A stretch of DNA of 64,000 bases from Pseudomonadales bacterium (lineage in GTDB: Bacteria > Pseudomonadota > Gammaproteobacteria > Pseudomonadales > Azotimanducaceae): positions 62,001 through 126,000 of the forward strand of contig JAEPOO010000002.1 in assembly GCA_017642855.1 (NCBI GenBank). The letters are read 5' to 3'. The notes below the pieces were generated by a model. That model made no database searches and was not told where the DNA came from. It worked only from the letters and a program-made list of their open reading frames with translations. Both the position numbers and the translations under genes were made by a program. Of this stretch, positions 8,439-22,410 are shown piece by piece (within the stretch, counting starts at the first letter, position 1; every line of letters starts with the position of its first letter).

Positions 8439-9483
8439 TAGGACCCCGGTTCATTGGGTAAGGTTGCCATCTCTCCAGGTCAACCTTCGGCAGGACCGTT
8501 GGATTGACACAACTCATTGGCCATTTTCCTTCCAGTACCAACCTGACTTCCCTCGCGGCACGGCGGCGGGTTTCCGGTCTCATTCTGTCAGTCGCCGAGG
8601 CCGCATGTGGCGATAGCATCACATTGTCCCGGCCCAGCAATGGATCGTTCGGGTCAATCGGTTCTTTCTCAAGAACGTCCAGGCCAGCTGCACCCACTTT
8701 GCCCGAATCCAGCGCACGGACGAGCGCCGCCTGATCAATGGTCGGACCACGACCACAGTTGATGATATAAACCCCGTCTTTCATCCTCGAGAACTGATCG
8801 TCACTCAGCATGGCCCTTGAAGTGTCGTTCAGACCAGGATGCACAGAAATATAGTCAGACATTGTTAGAAGCTCTTCCAGAGATACCGGTTGAACACCTT
8901 CGGCTGTCATCTTCAGTTCGGTGACATAAGGGTCATAAGCAATGACATGGAGGCCAAAAGCCTTCGCCCGCCGGGCGACAGCCGTAGCAACGTTTCCGAA
9001 AGAGATCAGGCCCAGTGTCTGCCCCCACAGTCGCGGGTTTTTTTCCAGTATGGGTCGGCCTTTGTACCAGTCTCCATTCTGCACAAGCTGGTCCATCTCT
9101 TTCTGTCGACGGTGACAGGCCAGCAGGAACATCATCGTATGGTCAGCCACTTCCTCAATAAACACGTCTGGCACGTTAGTCACCACGATGCCAGCTTCGG
9201 TGGCCGCATCAACATCCACCATATCTACACCGACACTGCCGACGCCTATTACGGCGCACTTTTCCAGACCAGCGATGACCTGTTGATCAATGCGCACCCC
9301 CCAGGACGTCAGGATCGCATCGGCATCACGGACACCGTCGATGAACGCAGCGGGGCTGGACGTATCAGCCTCATAAAGTTCCGCGACATCACCCAGGGAT
9401 TCCAGCTCTAGAGAGTATCGTTCTTCCAGAGGAATTTGTTTGGCTACTGCCGGTAGCTGAACGGCGACCCTTTTCTTTGTCAT
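8431..9483 (-). CDS. D-isomer-specific 2-hydroxyacid dehydrogenase family protein
   Basis: A 350-residue NAD-linked dehydrogenase that interconverts 2-oxo and D-2-hydroxy acids. The catalytic set is present: R245 in NCGRGPTID, E274 in LEKEP and H293 in LSPHAAS. The nucleotide-binding loop, usually GxGxxG, reads SFGNVA at 161-166, with two of three glycines replaced; NAD can still bind in some relatives, but this is unusual. An in-frame upstream start at 9732 would overlap the divergent hydrolase gene by 177 bases and add sequence unlike the family, so ATG 9483 in front of KKRVAVQLPAV is chosen. It is followed by the TPP-enzyme gene. Substrate unknown; glyoxylate/hydroxypyruvate-type or phosphoglycerate-type relatives are the nearest groups. 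Confidence 0.87.
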   Translation of the reverse strand: MTKKRVAVQLPAVAKQIPLEERYSLELESLGDVAELYEADTSSPAAFIDGVRDADAILTSWGVRIDQQVIAGLEKCAVIGVGSVGVDMVDVDAATEAGIVVTNVPDVFIEEVADHTMMFLLACHRRQKEMDQLVQNGDWYKGRPILEKNPRLWGQTLGLISFGNVATAVARRAKAFGLHVIAYDPYVTELKMTAEGVQPVSLEELLTMSDYISVHPGLNDTSRAMLSDDQFSRMKDGVYIINCGRGPTIDQAALVRALDSGKVGAAGLDVLEKEPIDPNDPLLGRDNVMLSPHAASATDRMRPETRRRAAREVRLVLEGKWPMSCVNPTVLPKVDLERWQPYPMNRGPNR

Positions 9484-9555
9484 ATTTTTTTCCGTTTTTG
9501 ACGCTGACAACTCAGAAGAGGCAACATACCGTAATTCCGAAAGAGGTGCATCGTC

Positions 9556-10437
9556 ATGCAGTGGCAGATTGGCAATCTGACAGTGACACGGATCGAAGAG
9601 ATGATCGGCCCAATGTTCGACCCAGTCCGTTTTTTTCCGGACTATGATCCTGCTGTTTTCGAGCAACACCGAGACTGGCTCTACCCAGATCATGTTGAAG
9701 AAGCGACAGGTCGGATCATCGCCAGCATGCACTCATGGTTGGTAGAAACACCTCATCACAAAATTCTGATTGATACCTGTATTGGCAACGACAAACAGCG
9801 AATGCCATACAAGAACTGGCATCAAATGAATACGCCATGGCTACAGAACCTTAAGCAGGCTGGCGTCTCACCCGAGGATATCGACTACGTGATGTGTACC
9901 CATCTGCATGTTGATCATGTTGGCTGGAACACCCGACTAGATAACGGTCAGTGGGTTCCTACTTTTCCCAACGCCAGATATATCTTTTCTAAAGACGAAT
10001 TCGACTTCTGGAAACATGAGCGAGAGACCCAGGCAGAAGAAACTTTTGCTCAGGTGAATAACCAGACATTCGACGATAGTGTGCTCCCGATCATGCACCT
10101 GGCAGATCTGGTTGAGGGAGAAACGGAATTAATCGCGGACCTGCTTCGAATCTGCCCTGCACCAGGGCACACGCCAGGCTCCATTGCCATTGAGTTGTCG
10201 GATTCTGGTTCTCTCGGGGTGTTTACAGGTGACATTTGTCATCACCCTATTCAGGTTGCGCTACCGGAATGGAACAGTGCTTTTTGCGAAATGCCGGAGC
10301 AAGCACGGGCCACTCGGCGCAATATCTTGAATCGGTGCTGCGATGCCCATGCGCTTGTGTTACCCGCGCATTTCGGCGGGGGCTTTGCCGGTCATATCCG
10401 AGAATCCGGCAAGGGATTCAGAATTGACTTCGATTAA
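9556..10437 (+). CDS. Metallo-beta-lactamase fold hydrolase
   Basis: A 293-residue MBL-fold metal hydrolase. The binuclear zinc motif HxHxDH is at residues 116-121 in CTHLHVDHVGW, followed by the third-ligand histidine in CPAPGHTPGS, an aspartate in FTGDICHHP, and a late histidine in LPAHFGGG. The N-terminus (residues 1-60, with a WLYPDHVEEATGR element) is like the quorum-quenching lactonase/N-acyl hydrolase-like group often found beside aromatic or terpenoid catabolic genes. The substrate cannot be read. Its start is 72 bases from the divergent dehydrogenase start. It converges with the Nudix gene, with three bases between stops. Confidence 0.85.
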   Translation: MQWQIGNLTVTRIEEMIGPMFDPVRFFPDYDPAVFEQHRDWLYPDHVEEATGRIIASMHSWLVETPHHKILIDTCIGNDKQRMPYKNWHQMNTPWLQNLKQAGVSPEDIDYVMCTHLHVDHVGWNTRLDNGQWVPTFPNARYIFSKDEFDFWKHERETQAEETFAQVNNQTFDDSVLPIMHLADLVEGETELIADLLRICPAPGHTPGSIAIELSDSGSLGVFTGDICHHPIQVALPEWNSAFCEMPEQARATRRNILNRCCDAHALVLPAHFGGGFAGHIRESGKGFRIDFD

Positions 10438-10440
10438 GGC

Positions 10441-11058
10441 TTATCGCTCAATCCAATTAGGATCCAGCATGGCAAAGAACAGATCCAACATGCGGTAAGT
10501 CAGACCCCAGACAATTTCATCACCCACGCCATAACCCGGGTAACTCACACGTTCTCCGCCGACCATGAACTGACCTGTGGTGTGAGAATCGCCTGTATAC
10601 ATATCACGAAGTGAACCCCACAAGACGTCGGCGACTTCGTAGTTGGGCGCGAACTGCACATCATGCTGTTTCAGCTCATAGACAAAAGGTGTCACCACCA
10701 TATCGAGATCTCGACCTCGGGGATTCGCCTGAACGGGATCTATCTGTCCGATAAACGCCCCGTGGACGACCAGGTCCAAACCAATTTCCTCGTGGGTTTC
10801 TCTTTCCGCCGCATGCCTGAGAGACGCGTCCTTGTCTTCCAGGTGTCCTCCCGGGAATGCCATATGACCTGACCAGGGGTCACCATCTTTTTTCGCACGC
10901 AAAATGAACAAGGCTTCGGTGTCATTCTGCGCGTTCGGGCGCAACACCACTGATACCGCAGCCTGTCTTGTCTGCTTTCGGACGGGAACCTGTCTGGGTG
11001 AGTGATCGAGGATCGACTGCTTGATACGATCTATATGAATAATGCTCATTGGAACCAT
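10441..11058 (-). CDS. Nudix hydrolase, CoA pyrophosphatase (NudL)-like
   Basis: A 205-residue Nudix enzyme. The box starts at FPGGHLEDKDAS and ends with RETHEEIGL, the arrangement of the NudL/CoA-diphosphatase group, in which two acidic residues of REXXEE bind Mg/Mn. This group splits coenzyme A or acyl-CoA into phosphopantetheine and 3',5'-ADP. Length fits. The start could be ATG 11058 or ATG 11049 (MSIIHIDR); neither has a good ribosome site. A TACAAT box just upstream could be a -10 element that gives a nearly leaderless message. Divergent from the M48 protease gene. Confidence 0.85.
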   Translation of the reverse strand: MVPMSIIHIDRIKQSILDHSPRQVPVRKQTRQAAVSVVLRPNAQNDTEALFILRAKKDGDPWSGHMAFPGGHLEDKDASLRHAAERETHEEIGLDLVVHGAFIGQIDPVQANPRGRDLDMVVTPFVYELKQHDVQFAPNYEVADVLWGSLRDMYTGDSHTTGQFMVGGERVSYPGYGVGDEIVWGLTYRMLDLFFAMLDPNWIER

Positions 11059-11084
11059 TGTATCAAGAACACGGTCTACCGGTT

Positions 11085-12638
11085 ATGAACGCTCAATTGG
11101 CGAAACTGCGAACTGCCCTACTCTTGGTCTCCTGGCTGGCTCTCGCGGGCTGTGCCACGAACCCGGTGACGGGCAAAAGAGAATTCGCGCTGGTCAGCCA
11201 GGGAGAGGAGATCTCAATCGGCCAGCAGCAATATATGCCCGCACAGCAATCGCAGGGTGGTCAGTATCAGGGAGACCCGGAACTGACCAACTACGTTCAA
11301 GCCGTTGGTGACCGACTGGCCGCAGTCAGCGACACACCACTACCTTATGAGTTCGTCGTTTTGAATAACTCGACGCCCAACGCTTGGGCACTGCCCGGCG
11401 GCAAGATCGCAATTAATCGAGGCCTGCTGGTCACCCTGGAAAACGAAGCGGAGCTTGCCGCGGTTCTTGGCCACGAAATCGTTCATGCAGCCGCGCGTCA
11501 CGGCGCTAAATCCATGGAACGTGCCATGTTATTGCAAGGTGCTGCGGTGCTGACCGCCATCGGCGTTTCCGGCTCCGACTACGGCAACTACATCATGGAA
11601 GGCGCGCAACTGGGTTCGCAACTGATCACGACACAGTATGGTCGTGGCGCGGAACTGGAAAGCGATTACTACGGTATGCAATACATGGCTCGTGCCGGAT
11701 ACGATCCAGCGGCAGCCATCTCTCTGCAGGAAAAGTTTGTGCAGCTCAGCCAGGGGAGATCCTCATCCTGGCTCGACGGATTATTTGCCAGTCACCCGCC
11801 TTCCCAACAGCGGGTCGAAAAGAATCGGGAAACTGCAGCGCAGATCAAGTCAGCACAGGCACAAGACTGGAAACTCGGCCAAGCGACTTATCAATCAAAG
11901 ATTGGCTATCTGAAGAGTAAAACAGATGCCTATCAGGCACTTGATCAGGCGACCACGCTGGCCAGAAAGAACGAGTTATCTGCGGCCTACACTCGACTCG
12001 ACCGTGCCATTTCCCTGGAACCCCGGGAATCCAGGTTCTATGGTTTCAAAGGCAACCTGTTGTTCAATGAAAAGAAATATCAGGATGCGGTCGCTGAATT
12101 TGATCGAGCGATCCAGCTGGATAACGGTTACTACGAATTTTTTCTCGGTCGTGGCATGTCACACTCCGCGCTTGGAAATCAAAGTCAGGCAAAGCAGGAC
12201 TTGATGAGAAGCAATCAGCTTCTACCAACCGCAATTGCGACGCATGAATTAGGCCACTTATCATTGGCTGCGGGTGATCGGGCGACCGCCAAACGCTACT
12301 ACGCTGACGTTGCTCAATCGGGTGGGAACCTCGGACAGTCCGCAGCCAACAGCTACATTCGACTCGATCTTTCAGACAATCCAGCGCGCTACTTCAACGT
12401 CAGCGCAGAAGTCAATCAGGGTCAGGTCATCGCCAGGATCGTTAATCGAACTTCCCTTGCCATCCGATCAGGCGTGCTCAGCTACTCTGCCGTCATCAAC
12501 GGACAGCCGCGACAAGGACAGGCTCGTCTGGGCGCAATTAGTGCCGGTCAGGGTATTCGAGTCAGCATTGGATGGCGCATCAGCGATGCTGACTTTGTGG
12601 ATCGACTGAATTTTCAGGTAATCGACGTCAGCCTCTAG
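11085..12638 (+). CDS. M48-family zinc metalloprotease lipoprotein with TPR repeats
   Basis: A 517-residue periplasmic lipoprotein. The signal peptide ends with lipobox LALAGC (lipidated C23). The zinc motif HEIVH is at 130-134, with the third ligand in ELESDYYG about 60 residues later, as in M48 peptidases. The C-terminal half (about 285-400) contains tetratricopeptide repeats, e.g. YGFKGNLLFNEKKYQDAVAE. This layout resembles BepA/LoiP-type envelope quality-control proteases that handle outer-membrane proteins. Start ATG 11085 puts the hydrophobic signal core correctly; an in-frame start at 11049 would add 12 residues and overlap the Nudix promoter. Its TAG stop overlaps the convergent sulfatase stop by four bases. 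Confidence 0.9.
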   Translation: MNAQLAKLRTALLLVSWLALAGCATNPVTGKREFALVSQGEEISIGQQQYMPAQQSQGGQYQGDPELTNYVQAVGDRLAAVSDTPLPYEFVVLNNSTPNAWALPGGKIAINRGLLVTLENEAELAAVLGHEIVHAAARHGAKSMERAMLLQGAAVLTAIGVSGSDYGNYIMEGAQLGSQLITTQYGRGAELESDYYGMQYMARAGYDPAAAISLQEKFVQLSQGRSSSWLDGLFASHPPSQQRVEKNRETAAQIKSAQAQDWKLGQATYQSKIGYLKSKTDAYQALDQATTLARKNELSAAYTRLDRAISLEPRESRFYGFKGNLLFNEKKYQDAVAEFDRAIQLDNGYYEFFLGRGMSHSALGNQSQAKQDLMRSNQLLPTAIATHELGHLSLAAGDRATAKRYYADVAQSGGNLGQSAANSYIRLDLSDNPARYFNVSAEVNQGQVIARIVNRTSLAIRSGVLSYSAVINGQPRQGQARLGAISAGQGIRVSIGWRISDADFVDRLNFQVIDVSL

Positions 12639-14170
12639 CCCAACCCCAAACGCCGCAACTGTTCTATCGGCGCATCTATTTCATGAAGCGCATGTTGGAG
12701 TAGCGCTCGCATTCGAGCTTCATCAGCCATCCCAAGCTGGTTTTCACGCTCATCTGGGTCATTCGCCAGATCATAAAGGTGGTGATCACCCACCTGAGGA
12801 TTCATCGCCCAGAAGGGCAAGAGGTCTCCTTCCTGAAATGGCTGGCAGATCACGGGAATATCAGAACCTGGCATGCTGTCCAGGTAAGCCCGGTCATCCG
12901 GGTTCGGCAAGCGCAATCCCGGTATGGAGGGAATGGGCATCGTGGACCAGCGATTCGACCACATATGCAGGGGGAATCCGTCGCCCTCCGGCGCTCTGAT
13001 GTATTTGTGCCTGCCATCACAGATCTGAACCCACTGGCCATAGACCCCACCCAGGGCATAGTCACGAACGGAAGTTTTTTCTTTGAGGAGCAAAGGCAGC
13101 AGCGAGACACCGTGTGTTCGATAGGTCATCTCAACATCGAATATATCAACCAGCGTCGCATTGATGTCGACGTTGGTGGTCAGCGCATCACACTCACAGG
13201 CTTCCACGCCAGGCGCAGCAATCATTAAGGGGGTATGTCCCAGCGTTTCATATTGGGGTACCCGTGGCTTGCCCCAGATGTCTTTTTCTCCGAGATAATG
13301 GCCGTGGTCTGTGCAAAGGATCAGCAGCGTATCGTCCCAGCGATTGTTTTGATCCATCACATCCAAAAGGCGACCAAGCCAATGGTCGATCATGCTGAGT
13401 TTTGAGCCATAGTTGCTTCGAACCTGGCGGCCTTCACGCTCGGTGAGCACACCATTTTTTACCCCGTCGACCGTGTAAGGTGGCCAGATGAGGGCCTCTT
13501 CATCCCAATCAGGGTCATACATCTGATTCCAGGGTTCCGGGGTATCAAAAGGTTCGTGTGGGTCGAACTCATCAATGAACAGCAGGAAGCTGTCATGGGC
13601 ATCACCGTGATCAGCTAACCATCGCGACGCTGCATGCAGCGTTTTTGGACCAGGATAATCCAACTCTTCTCGAAACCAGGTTCGAGAAAGATCATAAGGC
13701 GCCGTGCCTCGTCCTGCGTGGGTTTTGTTACTGGCAGGGATCGCCGGTGTGCCCAACCAACTTGGATCCTCCCGCGTTTTCCAGGGGTCACTCTCGTGAC
13801 CACGCAGATACTCCCAGGCAAAAAAATCAGTGTGGTAGTTCTCACCACCTACCTCAAAGAGATGGGGGTGATCACTAAACAACATCGTCACAATATCCTG
13901 ACGTCTGAGGTGATAGGTGATAGGCCTTTCCCACAATTCAATGGAGCCCCAGGGTCGCCAGAGAAAATCCATATTGCCCACGAGAATATCGTGGCGAGCC
14001 GGCATGCACGGCAATGATCCCGTGAAGTGCTTTTGAAATGTCACCGAGCGCTTCGCCAATCGATCCAGGTTTGGTGTTGAAAACTCCGCACCACCATACG
14101 CACCAATCATGTGTCGATTGAGCGAGTCCAGGAGTACAACAACGGCTTTTTTTGGTTTCTGTCGCGACAT
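12635..14170 (-). CDS. Type I sulfatase, no visible signal peptide
   Basis: A 511-residue arylsulfatase-fold enzyme. The formylglycine motif CxPxR is C55-M-P-A-R in SLPCMPARHDIL; C55 would be converted by a formylglycine-generating enzyme not seen in this window. Metal ligands are visible as LLDS near residue 13-16 and CTDHGHYLGEKDIWGKP in the middle. The enzyme hydrolyses sulfate esters. The N-terminus (MSRQKPKKAVVVLLDS) enters the fold at once with no secretion signal, so it is predicted cytoplasmic. It is divergent from the MFS-lacZ-cytochrome run, with 48 bases between starts, which suggests uptake of a small sulfated molecule followed by internal desulfation. Phosphonate hydrolase or other alkaline-phosphatase superfamily activity is an alternative. 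Confidence 0.87.
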   Translation of the reverse strand: MSRQKPKKAVVVLLDSLNRHMIGAYGGAEFSTPNLDRLAKRSVTFQKHFTGSLPCMPARHDILVGNMDFLWRPWGSIELWERPITYHLRRQDIVTMLFSDHPHLFEVGGENYHTDFFAWEYLRGHESDPWKTREDPSWLGTPAIPASNKTHAGRGTAPYDLSRTWFREELDYPGPKTLHAASRWLADHGDAHDSFLLFIDEFDPHEPFDTPEPWNQMYDPDWDEEALIWPPYTVDGVKNGVLTEREGRQVRSNYGSKLSMIDHWLGRLLDVMDQNNRWDDTLLILCTDHGHYLGEKDIWGKPRVPQYETLGHTPLMIAAPGVEACECDALTTNVDINATLVDIFDVEMTYRTHGVSLLPLLLKEKTSVRDYALGGVYGQWVQICDGRHKYIRAPEGDGFPLHMWSNRWSTMPIPSIPGLRLPNPDDRAYLDSMPGSDIPVICQPFQEGDLLPFWAMNPQVGDHHLYDLANDPDERENQLGMADEARMRALLQHALHEIDAPIEQLRRLGLG

Positions 14171-14218
14171 AATTGTATCGTTAGGTGATCATCACTGTGT
14201 ACATGATACTATGTCCCG

Positions 14219-19180
<4,962 letters not shown>

Positions 19181-19185
19181 GGCGT

Positions 19186-19614
19186 TTACTCTGCCTTGTA
19201 GTCGTCGTGACAGCCTTTGCACGAGCCACCGAGTGCCTGGATCGCGGGTCCCACACGGCTCATATCACCTGATTCAGCGGCGGCTGACATGTCCTGGGCT
19301 GCGCTTACGAATTTGTCCATTGCCGCTTTAAAACCTTCAGGATCTTCCCAGACGGAATCCAAAGATTTGCTCTTTTCAGTCTGGCTGCCATCTGGGAAAA
19401 CGTTGGGTGCCACTTCCGCCAGGGCCGCAAGCCCTCGAGCATGCAATGCCAGGTCTTCGAAATGAACCCGGTTCTTGAGGATCGTGCCCATAGAAACCAT
19501 ATGACCACCAATAGACTTCATGACTGCCTGTCGATATTCAGTTTCTACCTTGCCGTCTGCGACTACACCCACCGGCAACAGCAGTGCTGCCAGTAAAACG
19601 ATCTGCTTCTTCAT
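19186..19614 (-). CDS. Periplasmic cytochrome c' (class II c-type)
   Basis: A 142-residue exported four-helix cytochrome. Signal peptide about 1-19 (cut near VVAD). The haem site CKGCH is close to the C-terminus, C132, C135 and H136, as in cytochromes c', which have a single C-terminal CxxCH and often an open sixth site that binds NO or CO. M41 or nearby residues lie where a sixth ligand could be in low-spin c-556 forms. Ribosome site AGGAGAT is well placed before the ATG. It converges with the cytochrome b561 gene and may exchange electrons with it. Confidence 0.9.
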   Translation of the reverse strand: MKKQIVLLAALLLPVGVVADGKVETEYRQAVMKSIGGHMVSMGTILKNRVHFEDLALHARGLAALAEVAPNVFPDGSQTEKSKSLDSVWEDPEGFKAAMDKFVSAAQDMSAAAESGDMSRVGPAIQALGGSCKGCHDDYKAE

Positions 19615-19760
19615 GACGATCTCCTCTCACCAAGATTTGTCGAAGCAGGAAGAATACCGCGAAATTTGGGAAGTCGCCTAATTTATGACCAATTGACCTG
19701 AAGGAGGCTCGGACGTATCGTTGCCGATTCCCTTTAGAAGCCCCAATTAAGCACTGAATC

Positions 19761-19997
19761 ATGGCAGCCAAGAAAAGCTATCCCTTTGAGCAGTCTCTCG
19801 AGAAACTCGAGAAACTGGTTGAACGCATGGAAGAAGGGGATCTGAGTCTGGAAGACTCCCTGAAGACTTTCGAGGAGGGTATCAAGCTGACCCGTGAGTG
19901 CCAGCAGGCGCTGGCGAAAGCTGAGCAAAAAGTTAAATTGCTCATCGAAGAGAATGGGGAGCTGGCAGAAGTCGATTTCGACGACCTGGATGAGTAA
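19761..19997 (+). CDS. xseB: Exodeoxyribonuclease VII small subunit
   Basis: A 78-residue helical protein, typical length for XseB. Signs: [20 protein letters not shown] followed by [14 protein letters not shown], with an acidic end (VDFDDLDE). It forms ExoVII with XseA and degrades single-stranded DNA. It overlaps dxs by eight bases. The usual gene between them, ispA, is absent. Confidence 0.95.
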   Translation: MAAKKSYPFEQSLEKLEKLVERMEEGDLSLEDSLKTFEEGIKLTRECQQALAKAEQKVKLLIEENGELAEVDFDDLDE

Positions 19998-21750
19998 AGA
20001 ACCAACGGTTTTCGAGGTCATTCCTACCTCGCGACCGAACACACCCCTGCTCGACCAAATCGAGCATCCCGCAGATATTCGTACACTGGTGCCGGATCAG
20101 CTGTCCCAGCTCGCCCATGAATTGAGACACTTTCTGCTCTACACCGTGGGCCAGACCGGTGGACACTTTGGCGCGGGACTCGGTGTGGTGGAACTCACCA
20201 TCGCACTCCATCGTGTTTTCGACACACCCGAGGATCAACTGATCTGGGATGTGGGTCATCAAACCTATCCTCACAAAATTTTGACCGGTCGCCGTGAACA
20301 CATGGCGAAGCTAAGAAGGCCGCACGGACCAGCGCCGTTTCCGAGCCGAGACGAGAGCGAGTTCGATGTTTTTGGTACGGGTCACTCTTCAACCTCGATC
20401 AGCGCAGCTTTAGGCATTCAACTTGCGAAAGCAGAAGGCGACAAAAGCCAGACCGTTGTTGTGATCGGGGATGGCGCCATGACCGCGGGGATGGCTTTCG
20501 AGGCACTGAATCACGTGAGTGCCTGTGGCGCAAATTTGCTCATCGTGCTCAACGACAATGCCATGTCTATCTCAGAGAACGTCGGCGGGCTGGCTGATTA
20601 TTTCGCGCGAGAGGTTTCCGTGCCTGGCAGTATTTTCGAGGATCTGGGTATCCGCTATTCGGGTCCTGTGGATGGCCACAATATCGATGAGCTCCTGGAA
20701 ACCCTGGCAACGCTGAAAACACAATCAGGACCTCGCCTGCTTCATGTACAAACGCGCAAAGGAAAGGGGTACAGGCCCGCAGAGGCATCACCTATCGATT
20801 CGCACTCGCTGACGAAACTGGAAAAACAAAACTCCAGGAATGCGCCGCCCACCTACTCGGCAATATTCGGCAACTGGATAACCACACGCGCACAATCCGA
20901 TACCCGACTATTTGCGATAACACCTGCAATGAGAGAAGGCTCCGGTCTGGCCAGCTTCGCGGAACAGTTTCCTCACCGCTTTCACGACGTCGCCATTGCC
21001 GAGCAACATGCCGTGACTTTCGCTGCCGGGCTCGCCGCTGGAGGCGCAAAACCAGTCGTCGCAATCTATTCCACTTTTTTGCAGCGCGCCTACGACCAGT
21101 TGATCCACGACGTTGCGATCCAACATCTCGATGTTCTGTTTGCGGTGGACAGAGCTTCACTGTTGGAAGACGGCCCCACTCATTCGGGCGTCTTTGATCT
21201 GTCATTCGTGCGAGCCATACCAAACATGGTGATCATGGCGCCTGCAACAGACTGGAGCATGACCGCCATGCTTAACTTCGGTTATGAGCACGAAGGTCCA
21301 GCCATGGTTCGTTATCCAAGGGGCAGTATCCCGGCGGGCGACGAAGAAGCGCCCATTGAATTCGGTAAAGGTGTTCTTCTTCGCCATGGTCAACGCGTCG
21401 CTGTCCTGTCTTTTGGCGCCACCCGTGCTATCGCATCTCAGGTTGCTGCTGACAACGACTACACACAGGTGGATATGCGGTTCGTGAAACCGCTGGACGA
21501 AGATCTGATCAGGCAGCTTGCTGATACTCACGAACTTCTGGTGACGGTTGAGGAAAACTCGATCGCTGGCGGCGCCGGTTCAGCCATCAACGAATTTTTG
21601 TCTCTATCTGGTATCAACATCGCCACTCAAATCGTCGGCGTTCCAGATCGGTTTATCGAACCCGACGAGCCGTCAAAGATGAGAAGTGATGCAGGTCTCG
21701 CGCAGCAGGACCTGGATGACGCCATCAGGCGACGTCTTAAGAACGGCTAG
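19990..21750 (+). CDS. dxs: 1-deoxy-D-xylulose-5-phosphate synthase, compact form
   Basis: Joins pyruvate and glyceraldehyde-3-phosphate in the first step of the MEP isoprenoid pathway; product also feeds thiamine and pyridoxal. Signs: SGHF-like GGHFGAGLG with catalytic histidine, [16 protein letters not shown], the ThDP motif from [12 protein letters not shown] to [28 protein letters not shown] with the catalytic glutamate, and RYPRGS. Length is 586 residues against about 620 in E. coli. Compared from memory with E. coli DXS, about 36 residues are missing between ENVGGL (197-202) and PGSIFEDLG, where only ten residues remain. This is the mobile loop after the ThDP motif. Start ATG 19990 overlaps the xseB end; an earlier in-frame start would lie inside xseB. 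Confidence 0.95.
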   Translation: MSKEPTVFEVIPTSRPNTPLLDQIEHPADIRTLVPDQLSQLAHELRHFLLYTVGQTGGHFGAGLGVVELTIALHRVFDTPEDQLIWDVGHQTYPHKILTGRREHMAKLRRPHGPAPFPSRDESEFDVFGTGHSSTSISAALGIQLAKAEGDKSQTVVVIGDGAMTAGMAFEALNHVSACGANLLIVLNDNAMSISENVGGLADYFAREVSVPGSIFEDLGIRYSGPVDGHNIDELLETLATLKTQSGPRLLHVQTRKGKGYRPAEASPIDSHSLTKLEKQNSRNAPPTYSAIFGNWITTRAQSDTRLFAITPAMREGSGLASFAEQFPHRFHDVAIAEQHAVTFAAGLAAGGAKPVVAIYSTFLQRAYDQLIHDVAIQHLDVLFAVDRASLLEDGPTHSGVFDLSFVRAIPNMVIMAPATDWSMTAMLNFGYEHEGPAMVRYPRGSIPAGDEEAPIEFGKGVLLRHGQRVAVLSFGATRAIASQVAADNDYTQVDMRFVKPLDEDLIRQLADTHELLVTVEENSIAGGAGSAINEFLSLSGINIATQIVGVPDRFIEPDEPSKMRSDAGLAQQDLDDAIRRRLKNG

Positions 21751-22346
21751 TTGTCGCGTTCCGAGAAGAGATGACCCAGCTTGCCGGCTTTTGTCGCCAG
21801 GTAACGGGCATTGTGATCATTTTGGCCTGTTTGAATCGGAAGTCTTTCAGAAACATCGATACCCAGTTTGGTCAGGGCTTGCACCTTAAGAGGGTTGTTG
21901 GTCATTAACTTGACCTTCTTGATCCTGAAATGCTGAAACATGGACTTGGTAATGGTGTAGTCGCGAAGATCAGCATCAAAGCCTAGCCTTTCGTTTGCCT
22001 CTACGGTATCCGCACCCTTGTCCTGCAGTTCATAGGCCCGGATTTTATTGATCAGGCCAATACCTCTGCCTTCCTGTCGCAGGTACAAGATAATACCGCT
22101 GCCGCTCTCTGCGATGGTCTTCATCGCAAACTTCAGTTGCGGACCACAATCACAGCGCATGCTGAACATACAGTCCCCGGTGAGACACTCAGAGTGCACC
22201 CGACACAGCGCTGCTTCCTGACTCGATAGATCGCCATAGACGAGAGCCACATGCTCCTGGCCTGTGTCCGAATCTTCAAAACCATGCATCTGGAACTCGC
22301 CAAACTCCGTGGGTAGTCGACAAGATGCAACGAAAGTAGCGGACAA
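21747..22346 (-). CDS. ribA: GTP cyclohydrolase II
   Basis: Opens GTP to the pyrimidine precursor of riboflavin, releasing formate and pyrophosphate. 199 residues, normal length. Zinc cysteines are in [37 protein letters not shown] is the GTP-binding and catalytic stretch. The start is TTG 22346, supported by GGAGA six bases upstream and by alignment to the family N-terminus; no ATG fits. The gene is alone, away from the ribD-ribH operon 3 kb upstream on the same strand. Its stop overlaps the convergent dxs stop by three bases. Confidence 0.95.
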   Translation of the reverse strand: MSATFVASCRLPTEFGEFQMHGFEDSDTGQEHVALVYGDLSSQEAALCRVHSECLTGDCMFSMRCDCGPQLKFAMKTIAESGSGIILYLRQEGRGIGLINKIRAYELQDKGADTVEANERLGFDADLRDYTITKSMFQHFRIKKVKLMTNNPLKVQALTKLGIDVSERLPIQTGQNDHNARYLATKAGKLGHLFSERDN

Positions 22347-22377
22347 AAAAGTCTCCGCGCACTAAAAAGGGGCAGCT

Positions 22378-22405
22378 AGTGTAGCACCAGACCTTTTAAT
22401 AGCAA
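22378..22405 (-). promoter_or_regulatory. Putative sigma70 promoter of ribA
   Basis: On the minus strand TTGCTA (22405-22400) and TACACT (22383-22378) are 16 bases apart, each four of six to consensus. The start of transcription would be about 25 bases before the TTG start codon. Confidence 0.4.
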
Positions 22406-22410
22406 GGCAT

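Noticed and set aside
8890-9411. 173-codon open frame on the plus strand
   Set aside because: Antisense to the D-2-hydroxyacid dehydrogenase; low-complexity shadow.
9484-9732. Longer N-terminus for the D-2-hydroxyacid dehydrogenase
   Set aside because: It overlaps the start of the MBL hydrolase and has no family similarity.
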